A program made the position numbers and the translations under genes. A stretch of 8,982 nucleotides of DNA. Origin: Gemmatimonadaceae bacterium (GTDB taxonomy: Bacteria; Gemmatimonadota; Gemmatimonadetes; Gemmatimonadales; Gemmatimonadaceae). Below are positions 1 through 5,365 of this stretch, piece after piece. The stretch spans positions 1 to 8,982 of the forward strand of contig JALOPO010000060.1 of assembly GCA_025453855.1 (NCBI GenBank). The letters run 5' to 3'. Each line of letters starts with the position of its first letter. Positions within the stretch are counted from its first letter, which is position 1. The notes beneath the pieces were generated by a model, which ran no database searches, was not told the DNA's origin, and saw only the letters and a program-made list of their open reading frames with translations.

Positions 1-752
1 CCGATCGCGATCAGGTAGCCGAGCGCGAGCCAGCTCCGCGCCGAGATCGCCCCGAGGTCGAGCCGCCCCAGGTCGCCGGTGATCATGGTGGTGACGAGCA
101 GCACCACGCCCGCGACCAGCATCTGCTGGGCGCTCGCCATGAAGGCGTTCGCGTGACGCGGCAGGAATCGCCCGAGCACGGTCCCCGTCGCCCAGCAGAT
201 CGTCGCGAAGACGAGCACCACCAGCCCGAACGCGTCGATGCCCCCGTGTGCCGCCTCGCCGCGCAGCGCCGCCATCGCGCCCGGCCACGCCAGCACCACC
301 AGCCCCGCGCAGCCGAGCAGGAGCCCGGCCACCGCCCGTGCCGTCGGTCGTTCGCCGCCCGGCACCAGCGCCGCGATGGTCATGATCGAGAGCGGCGTGG
401 TGGCGATCACGAGGCTCGCCACGCCGCTCGCGATGTGCTGCTCCGCCCACGCCACGAGGCCGTTGCCGAGCACCAGGAGGAGCACGCCGCCCACGATCGC
501 TCCCGTCCAGTGCGCGCGGTCGGGCCACGCGACGCCGCGTGCACGCAGGATCGCCACCAGCACCACGCCGGCCACGAGCTGCCGGATGCCGACCATCGGG
601 AAGGGCGGGATCGTCTCGATCGCGACGGCGATCCCGAAGTACGTGCTCCCCCAGATCACGTACAGCGCCGCGAAGGCGGCGACGAGGAGGATGCGCGGCG
701 GCGGGACGTCGGCGGCGACGGGTGAGCTGCTGGCGGCTGGCGATGATGACAC
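1..752 (-). CDS. EamA/DMT-superfamily transporter (YedA-like), C-terminus cut by window edge
   Basis: Reading the minus strand from a GTG at 752-750 gives 250 codons that stay open to the left edge, so the last part of a protein usually near 290-310 residues is missing. The product looks like an inner-membrane drug/metabolite-type transporter. Residues 31-40 (YVIWGSTYFG) followed by ETIPPFPMVGIRQL match the first EamA repeat, and residues 96-120 (GNGLVAWAEQ..., VIATTPL) match the end of that repeat as in YedA/RhaT-type proteins. Hydrophobic segments fall near 21-39, 50-69, 83-101, 108-130, 138-158, 173-193 and 205-224, and another begins near 240. No ATG fits the conserved N-terminus, so GTG is the best start; it has only a weak GAG nine bases upstream. 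The gene is divergent from the DUF983 gene. Substrate cannot be inferred. Plus-strand open frames here are shadows. Confidence 0.88.
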   Translation of the reverse strand, partial: MSSSPAASSSPVAADVPPPRILLVAAFAALYVIWGSTYFGIAVAIETIPPFPMVGIRQLVAGVVLVAILRARGVAWPDRAHWTGAIVGGVLLLVLGNGLVAWAEQHIASGVASLVIATTPLSIMTIAALVPGGERPTARAVAGLLLGCAGLVVLAWPGAMAALRGEAAHGGIDAFGLVVLVFATICWATGTVLGRFLPRHANAFMASAQQMLVAGVVLLVTTMITGDLGRLDLGAISARSWLALGYLIAI

Positions 753-860
753 GCGGTGAATCTCGCACGACGGCGAACCGGACGGCGATCCGCTCCCCGC
801 GCGATCGTCCGCCGCCTCGCACACGACGCTCGGCGCCCGGCGATGCGATACTCTTCGTGC
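753..860. promoter_or_regulatory. Divergent intergenic region between transporter and DUF983 gene
   Basis: These 108 bp separate two divergent starts and must hold both promoters if each gene has its own. A GATACT hexamer at 847-852 resembles a -10 box and lies 8 bases before the DUF983 ATG at 861. With no convincing Shine-Dalgarno before that ATG, a leaderless transcript is possible. No good -35 partner is visible. This is inference from one hexamer. Confidence 0.25.
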
Positions 861-1301
861 ATGGCCGATCCCGACGTCCGCGTCGCGCCATGGTGGCGCA
901 TGGTCGGGCGCGCGCTCCTGCTGCGCTGCCCGCACTGCGGCGCGCGCGGCCTGCAGCGTGGCTGGCTGCGCCTCGTCGACGCCTGCCCGCGGTGCGGGCT
1001 TCGTCTCGAGCGCGGCGAGAGCGACTACTTCCTCGGCGCCTATCTCGTGAACCTGCTGGTCGCCGAGTTCATCGTCGCGGGGATCCTCGTCGGCGTCGCG
1101 ATCGCCACCTGGCCCGACGTGCCGTGGACGCTCATCCAGTGGGGCGGGATCGCGGCGGTGATCGGCGGCGTGATCGTCGCCTATCCGTTCTCCAAGCTCA
1201 CCTGGCTGGCGTGGGATCTGTCGCTGCGACCGCTCACCGCCGCCGAACTCGCCTGGCACCGGCGCGGCGGTGGTGACGGCGAGGAGCTGCCGCACCGCTG
1301 A
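861..1301 (+). CDS. DUF983 family zinc-ribbon membrane protein
   Basis: A 146-residue protein that fits DUF983. An N-terminal zinc-ribbon-like pair, CPHC (Cys23, Cys26) and CPRC (Cys42, Cys45), is followed by ERGESDYFLGAYLVN (50-64), which is the family hallmark. Two membrane helices lie near 64-83 and 92-110, and a short charged tail ends the protein. The family's function is not established; members are small inner-membrane proteins in alphaproteobacteria, Bacteroidetes and Gemmatimonadetes. The frame is open further upstream (ATG at 756 and 843), but the family starts just before the zinc ribbon, so 861 is preferred. The upstream extension is Arg-rich and looks non-coding. The gene converges on the aminotransferase with 33 bp between the stops. 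No functional link with its neighbours is apparent. Confidence 0.88.
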   Translation: MADPDVRVAPWWRMVGRALLLRCPHCGARGLQRGWLRLVDACPRCGLRLERGESDYFLGAYLVNLLVAEFIVAGILVGVAIATWPDVPWTLIQWGGIAAVIGGVIVAYPFSKLTWLAWDLSLRPLTAAELAWHRRGGGDGEELPHR

Positions 1302-1304
1302 CCA

Positions 1305-1327
1305 TCGCGACGCGCGCGGCGTCGCGA
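1305..1327. terminator. Bidirectional terminator-like hairpin between convergent genes
   Basis: The arms TCGCGACGC (1305-1313) and GCGTCGCGA (1319-1327) pair perfectly over 9 bp around a 5-base loop. The hairpin sits four bases after the DUF983 stop and eight bases after the aminotransferase stop on the other strand. There is no U-tract on either strand, which is common in very GC-rich genomes. The position between convergent genes supports shared termination. Confidence 0.65.
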
Positions 1328-1334
1328 CACGGCG

Positions 1335-2525
1335 TCAGCGCGCGCCCACCGGCGCCAGCGTCGCCAGCGACTGCGCCACGCGGGTGGCCGCATCGGCGAG
1401 TACCGCCGCGTCGCGCACGAACGAGATGCGGAACCAGCGTGCCCCCGCCTCGCCGAACGCGAGCCCGGGCGTGACCACGATCCCGGCGTCGTCGATGAGG
1501 TGCTGCACCGCGTCCCACGGTGCCACGCCCTCGGGGAGCGGGAGCCACGCGTACATCGCGGCCTGCGGTGGCGTGACGTCCCAGCCGGCGGTGCGCAGCG
1601 CGCCGTAGATCGCGTCGCGGCGACGCGCGTACTCGGCGACGATCGGTGCGGCCAGCGTCGTCACGTGGTCGAAGGCGTGTGCCGCCGCCAGCTGCGCCGA
1701 CTGCGAGACGCCGTAGCCCACGTTCGAGCGGTAGGCGAGCAGCGCGTCGAGCGCGTCGGGGCGGCCGGCCACGAAGCCGACGCGCATCCCCGCCATGTTG
1801 AAGCTCTTGCTGCACGAGTGGAACTCGACCGCCACCGTGCGTGCGCCCGGCACCGCGAAGATGCTCGGCGGCACGTGGCCGTCGTACGCGAGTTCGGCGT
1901 ACGCCATGTCGTGCACGAGCAGCAGCGCGTGCGCGCGCGCGAAGTCGACGAGGCGCGCGAGCGACGCGGGCGAGGTGATCGCGCCGGTCGGGTTGTTCGG
2001 GTAGTTCGCGATCAGCACGCGGGCGCGCGCCAGCACGTCGCCCGGGATCGCGTCGAGGTCGAGCTGCCAGCCGTCGTCGGCGCGCATCGGCACGTACGCC
2101 ACCGCCGCCCCGCGCATGAGCGCGGCGCGCGCGTAGACCGGATAGTGCAGCGCCGGGACGAGCACCACGTCGCCCGGCCCGACGAGCGCACCGAGGAGGT
2201 CGGCGATCCCCTCCTTCGCACCTGCCAGCGCCACGAGCTCGCGCGCGGGATCGAAGGTCGTGCCCGCGCGCGTGCCGACGTAGCGTGCCGCCGCGTCGAG
2301 CAGGCGCGGATGGCCGCGGAATGGCGGGTAGCCGTGCAGCGCCGGATCGGCGGCGGCGCCCTGCAGCGCGGCCACGATCGGCGCCGGCGTCGGCTGGTCG
2401 GGGCTCCCGATGCCGAGATCGAGCAGCGTGCGGCCGGCGGTCCGCGCCACCTGCTTGCGGCGATCGAGTTCGGCGAAGACGTAGGGCGGGAGCGCGGCGA
2501 GCGGGGGGACCAGCGAGACGGACAC
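1335..2525 (-). CDS. PLP-dependent class I/II aminotransferase, LL-diaminopimelate aminotransferase (DapL)-like
   Basis: A 396-residue fold-type I PLP aminotransferase, full length for the family. The N-terminal LPPYVFAELDRRK (12-24) and LDLGIGSPDQPTP (35-47) closely resemble the DapL group. AGAKEGI (101-107) is the PLP-phosphate region, YPNNPTG (175-181) contains the conserved Asn, and Asp206 in HDMAY contacts the pyridine nitrogen. HSCSKSFNMAGMR (236-248) carries the Schiff-base Lys240, and RISF near the C-terminus holds the substrate-carboxylate Arg. DapL converts tetrahydrodipicolinate plus glutamate directly to LL-diaminopimelate for lysine and peptidoglycan synthesis. Related enzymes use alanine, aspartate or methionine, so substrate is not certain and no gene symbol is given. 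The start is a GTG without a clear Shine-Dalgarno, but it matches the family N-terminus. No lysine-pathway neighbours are visible. Confidence 0.87.
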   Translation of the reverse strand: MSVSLVPPLAALPPYVFAELDRRKQVARTAGRTLLDLGIGSPDQPTPAPIVAALQGAAADPALHGYPPFRGHPRLLDAAARYVGTRAGTTFDPARELVALAGAKEGIADLLGALVGPGDVVLVPALHYPVYARAALMRGAAVAYVPMRADDGWQLDLDAIPGDVLARARVLIANYPNNPTGAITSPASLARLVDFARAHALLLVHDMAYAELAYDGHVPPSIFAVPGARTVAVEFHSCSKSFNMAGMRVGFVAGRPDALDALLAYRSNVGYGVSQSAQLAAAHAFDHVTTLAAPIVAEYARRRDAIYGALRTAGWDVTPPQAAMYAWLPLPEGVAPWDAVQHLIDDAGIVVTPGLAFGEAGARWFRISFVRDAAVLADAATRVAQSLATLAPVGAR

Positions 2526-2733
2526 GGACGGCGGGATGGACGTGGACGACCGGCGACAGCGCCGGCCTCTGTCACGACGAAGCTAGCGGCCTCCGGTGCC
2601 AGGCACCTCCGTCCCCAGGTGCCTGGCACCGGAGCGCGGCGGGCGCGCCAGCGGGGACAGCGGTGCCTGGGGACAGAGGTGCCAGGCACCGACGCGGGCG
2701 ACCCTTCCACCCCTCGCCATGGTACACGAGCCC
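2526..2733. other. Divergent intergenic region, aminotransferase / AarF
   Basis: These 208 bp separate the aminotransferase start (minus strand) and the AarF-like kinase start (plus strand). About half is the REP-like palindrome cluster. I see no convincing -35/-10 pair in the flanks (2526-2590 and 2692-2733). Promoters for both genes are expected here, so the repeats could affect them. Confidence 0.5.
2591..2691. repeat. REP/BIME-like cluster of GGTGCC(A/T)GGCACC palindromes
   Basis: Three full copies of a near-palindromic 13-mer lie at 2595-2607 (GGTGCCAGGCACC), 2618-2630 (GGTGCCTGGCACC) and 2678-2690 (GGTGCCAGGCACC), with a half copy at 2662-2668. The first two form a perfect 17-bp inverted repeat (2591-2607 with 2618-2634) around a 10-base loop. 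The last two form a 10-bp stem (2661-2670 with 2682-2691). GGGGACAG occurs at 2653-2660 and 2669-2676, with its partial complement GTCCCC at 2611-2616. Clustered palindromes of this kind are typical of dispersed extragenic REP elements, often mobilised by REP-associated tyrosine transposases; none is encoded in this window. The element sits between divergent genes, so it is not a terminator. Confidence 0.75.
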
Positions 2734-4191
2734 ATGCGCGCCGCCGCCATCCTCCTCCGCATCCTCCCGCTCCTCGCCTCGTTCCGGCGGGATCGCGAGC
2801 GATGGCTCCTCTTCGGCGGTCCCCTGCCGCGTTCCGCGCCCTTCCACACGGCACGCGCCGAGCGACTCGCGCGCACGCTGGCCGCGATGGGGCCGACCTT
2901 CATCAAGCTCGCGCAGCTCTTCGCCGGCCGGCGCGACATCATCCCCGAGCCCTACGTCTCGGCGCTGGGCTCGCTGGCCGATCGCGTGCCGCCGGTGGCG
3001 ACCGCCGCCATCGTGCGCACCCTCACCGCGGAGTACGGCGCACCCCCCGAGCGCTACTTCGAGCACTTCGATCCCGCGCCGCTCGCCGCCGCCTCGCTCG
3101 GCCAGGTGCATCGCGCGCGCATCGACGGGCGTGACGTGGTGGTGAAGGTGCTGCGCCCGCACGTCGAGCGCCTCGTCGCCGCCGACATCCGCGCGGCACG
3201 CACGCTCCTCGACTGGTTCGGGCCACGGCTGCATGCGCCGCACGTCGACGGCCTGCGCACCGTGCTCGACGAGTTCGAGCGCCGTGTCGCCGACGAGATG
3301 GACTTCCGGCAGGAGGCGCGCTTCGCGACCGCGGTGCGCGCCAACTTCGCCGCCACGCCGGGCGTGCGCATCCCCGAGGTGCTCGCCCCGCACGTGCGTC
3401 GGCGCGCGCTCGTGCTCGAGTACATGGAGGGGCGCCGCGTCGACCGTCTCGACGAGTGGATCGCCGAGGGACGCGTGCGCCCCGACGACGTGCTGCGCAC
3501 GATCATGGAGCTCTACGTTCAGATGATGCTCGTGGACGGGCTCTTCCACGCCGATCCGCACCCCGGCAACGTGCTCGTCGACGAGCACGGCACCGTGATC
3601 CTGCTCGACTTCGGGATGGTGGTCGAAGTCCCCGTCGAGCTGCGACGCGCGCTCGTGCGCACCGTCTTCGCGAGCATCCGCGGCGACGCCGAGGCGGTCA
3701 CCGACGGCTTCTTCGCGCTCGGCCTGGTGGCGCCGGGGACGTCGCGCGAGACGATGGTGCAGCTCGCGACGCAGCTCGTCGCGCTCTCGAGGCAGCGCAC
3801 GACGGCGACCGAGCGTATGGAGGTCATGATGCAGCTCGCCGACGAGGTGATGGCGACGCTCTACGACTTCCCCGTGCTCCTTCCGGGGCACCTCGTCTAC
3901 TTCGCGCGCACCGCCGCGCTCATCGAGGGGCTCGGCGCACGGTACGATGCCCGCTTCAACGCCGTCGGCTTCGCCTCGCCGATCGTGCTCCGGTTGCGCG
4001 GGCGCATCCTCGAGTCACTCGGCGAGCTCGGGCCCGGCGAGGCGATCGACTGGCCGGAGCTGATCGGCGGGACGCTCGGTGACTTGGTGGCGGTGGCGAA
4101 GCGTGCGGTGGGCGAGGCGGCGCGCGTGCTGGGCGGGCGGATGGGACCGGCCGTGCTGGCCTGGGGGCGCCGGAACGGGAGCGGTGTGTAA
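2734..4191 (+). CDS. AarF/UbiB (ABC1/ADCK-like) family atypical kinase
   Basis: A 485-residue protein of the UbiB/ADCK protein-kinase-like family. GPTFIKLAQLFAGRRDIIPE begins at residue 53 and is the family N-terminal signature, except that the usual KxGQ reads KLAQ (58-61). The alanine-rich loop that replaces the P-loop is AAASLGQVH (118-126). The VAIK-type lysine is Lys138 in VVVKVLRP. HADPHPGN (272-279) supplies the catalytic Asp274 and Asn279, and LLDFG ends in DFG at 292-294. The family acts in ubiquinone biosynthesis or lipid homeostasis and has ATPase activity. No quinone genes are nearby, so the role here is open. The C-terminus lacks the two hydrophobic helices of E. coli UbiB, suggesting a peripheral protein. 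The start at 2734 has a weak GAG upstream; an in-frame ATG at 2719 is the alternative. The frame open to 2596 crosses the repeats and is unlikely to be coding. Confidence 0.9.
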   Translation: MRAAAILLRILPLLASFRRDRERWLLFGGPLPRSAPFHTARAERLARTLAAMGPTFIKLAQLFAGRRDIIPEPYVSALGSLADRVPPVATAAIVRTLTAEYGAPPERYFEHFDPAPLAAASLGQVHRARIDGRDVVVKVLRPHVERLVAADIRAARTLLDWFGPRLHAPHVDGLRTVLDEFERRVADEMDFRQEARFATAVRANFAATPGVRIPEVLAPHVRRRALVLEYMEGRRVDRLDEWIAEGRVRPDDVLRTIMELYVQMMLVDGLFHADPHPGNVLVDEHGTVILLDFGMVVEVPVELRRALVRTVFASIRGDAEAVTDGFFALGLVAPGTSRETMVQLATQLVALSRQRTTATERMEVMMQLADEVMATLYDFPVLLPGHLVYFARTAALIEGLGARYDARFNAVGFASPIVLRLRGRILESLGELGPGEAIDWPELIGGTLGDLVAVAKRAVGEAARVLGGRMGPAVLAWGRRNGSGV

Positions 4192-4302
4192 ATCCGGACG
4201 CCGGTCGGTGCCAGCCTGATTGCAGACCCCGCTCGCGCGGGTGCATGCTGTACGGCACGCGCCGGTCGGCGCGCAGGCAGGGTCCACCCACCCGGAGCAC
4301 GC
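4192..4302. other. Short intergenic region before the PEP-CTERM gene
   Basis: This 111-bp gap has a 6-bp GC hairpin with a GGTC tetraloop (4258-4273) and a smaller one (4228-4241). A 10-base direct repeat, CGCCGGTCGG, occurs at 4199-4208 and 4260-4269. TTGCAG at 4220-4225 could be a -35, but no good -10 follows at the right distance. The hairpins could end aarF transcription or shape the next 5' leader; the evidence is weak. Confidence 0.3.
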
Positions 4303-4980
4303 ATGCAGCCCCGCTTCCTCTCCTCGGTCGCGCGCGTCGCGGCCGCGGTCGCGCTCGTCGCGACCACCACGCAGGCCCAGGTCGTCTACTCGGGCACGCT
4401 CAACCGCGCCATCCCGAACAACGGGACCGGCCTCTTCGTGAACGTGGTCACCGGCACCTTCTTCGACGGCCCCGGCGTCTTCCCGACCTGCCCCGGCCCG
4501 GGGTGCGGCTACGACTTCAACCTGTTCGGCAGCTCGAGCTGGAGCTTCTTCAACCCCGGCACCTCCGGGCAGCCCGCGCCGACGCCCGTCCCCCTCGACG
4601 CGAAGGGCATCGTCGCCTCGTCGACGGGCGGCCCGGCGACCGCGTTGCTGGCCGGGACGCTCATCGGCTCGTCGAGTGTCTTCAACACGAACGCCATCGT
4701 CAATCCGGGCGACATCGTGGCCGGCGCGGATCGCATCTTCGGCTTCCGCTTCCGCAACGAGGCGGGCGGGAACTCGGTGCACTTCGGCTGGGCGCGCGTG
4801 CGCCTCACCAACGGTCAGCCGGGGGTGCTCGTCGACTACGCGTTCAACGCCACGGCGCTGGCCTCGATCGCCGCAGGCGACGTCGGGACGAACGTCGTGC
4901 CCGAGCCGGCGACGATCGTGCTCACCGCTGCGGGACTCGGCATGCTGGGCGTGGCGCGGCTGCGTCGGCGCGCCGCGTGA
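4303..4980 (+). CDS. PEP-CTERM sorting-domain secreted protein
   Basis: A 225-residue exported protein. Residues 1-25 are a Sec signal peptide (basic start, Ala/Val-rich core, likely cleavage after TQA at 25). The C-terminus has VPEPAT (199-204), a hydrophobic helix (about 204-217) and a basic end with RLRRR (219-223), which together form the PEP-CTERM signal read by exosortase/EpsH. The middle is Gly/Ser/Asn-rich with one nearby Cys pair (Cys63, Cys68), and it contains HFGWARVRL (160-168), a FGW-R type motif common in PEP-CTERM proteins. It is probably transported, processed at the PEP site and delivered to the surface or exopolysaccharide; no exosortase is in the window. GGAG at 4294-4297 lies five bases before the ATG and fixes the start. 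The specific function is unknown. A strong terminator follows, so it is separate from the nos genes. Confidence 0.9.
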   Translation: MQPRFLSSVARVAAAVALVATTTQAQVVYSGTLNRAIPNNGTGLFVNVVTGTFFDGPGVFPTCPGPGCGYDFNLFGSSSWSFFNPGTSGQPAPTPVPLDAKGIVASSTGGPATALLAGTLIGSSSVFNTNAIVNPGDIVAGADRIFGFRFRNEAGGNSVHFGWARVRLTNGQPGVLVDYAFNATALASIAAGDVGTNVVPEPATIVLTAAGLGMLGVARLRRRAA

Positions 4981-5017
4981 TCATGCGCTAGCCGCGGCGC
5001 ACGAGCGTCGGGCACCA

Positions 5018-5053
5018 GACGGGGCGGCCCTCCATGCGGAGGGCCGCCCCGTC
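5018..5053 (+). terminator. Strong GC-rich hairpin terminator after the PEP-CTERM gene
   Basis: A perfect 16-bp stem, GACGGGGCGGCCCTCC (5018-5033) with its exact complement at 5038-5053, closes on an ATGC loop. It lies 37 bases after the PEP-CTERM stop. No U-tract follows (GTCGCGTG), as is usual in such GC-rich genomes. It should insulate the nos operon from upstream transcription. Confidence 0.8.
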
Positions 5054-5365
5054 GTCGCGTGCGCACGGATCGGTGCGGCGCAGCGTGTCGTGACGCGAAA
5101 CCGGCCGGCGCGCGAGGGGCGCCGCAGGGATTCCCCGACGCCGGCCGCGGCCGTGCAATCCGTTGAGAGGCAACGCCTTGCATGGGTCGGCCGCCGCCGC
5201 GCCGGGGAAATGGCCACCCCTGCATGCGGATTCTGGCAGTTGTTGCCTGATGCGGCCCCCGCGAAATGCCCGATTGGTGGACATCGGGGTGCGATTAATA
5301 CTCGGGGCACGTGATTCCCCCATGGACGGCACCCCCGTCCGTTCACCACGCGCACGGAGCGCACG
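5054..5365 (+). other. nosZ upstream region (312 bp), no gene seen
   Basis: No credible coding region is present; the open frames have no family-like sequence. It contains small dyads: CGTTG-N5-CAACG (5161-5175), GGCA-N5-TGCC (5235-5247) and CCCGAT-N8-ATCGGG (5269-5288). A locally AT-richer stretch around 5261-5316 holds the best promoter candidate. A 6-bp hairpin, GGACGG/CCGTCC (5324-5340), lies in the predicted leader just before the Shine-Dalgarno. No TTGAT-N4-ATCAA (FNR/NNR) box was found on reading through. Confidence 0.6.
5274..5302 (+). promoter_or_regulatory. Candidate nosZ promoter with overlapping dyad
   Basis: TTGGTG (5274-5279) and TAATAC (5296-5301) are separated by 16 bases and resemble -35/-10 boxes of a housekeeping sigma factor. 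The -10 lies in the most AT-rich stretch between the terminator and nosZ. The predicted start near 5308 gives a leader of about 58 bases. The 6+6 bp dyad CCCGAT-N8-ATCGGG (5269-5288) overlaps the -35, so a bound regulator could compete with or assist polymerase. Which regulator is unknown. Confidence 0.4.

Noticed and set aside
153..759. Two plus-strand open frames at the left end
   Set aside because: The minus strand here encodes a clear EamA transporter with membrane helices; the plus-strand translations have no family-like content.
2591..2691. CRISPR array
   Set aside because: The repeats are short palindromes in alternating orientation, with no uniform spacers and no cas genes.
2596..2733. 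N-terminal extension of the AarF protein from the ATG at 2596
   Set aside because: The extra codons translate the palindromic repeats, and family members begin near the residue encoded at 2734.
1500..3134. 544-codon plus-strand open frame
   Set aside because: It runs antisense to the aminotransferase and across the repeat region with biased Arg/Ala/His composition and no family motif; it is a shadow.
2572..3891. 439-codon minus-strand open frame opposite the AarF gene
   Set aside because: His/Glu/Arg-rich low-complexity translation of the opposite strand of a clear kinase-like gene.
5161..5175. CGTTG-N5-CAACG as an FNR/CRP-type site
   Set aside because: FNR-type boxes need TTG and CAA separated by 8 bases; here the gap is 5.
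5234..5247. Possible sigma-54 promoter (TGGCA-N5-TGC) upstream of nosZ
   Set aside because: The GG and GC elements are separated by 8 bases rather than the required 10.
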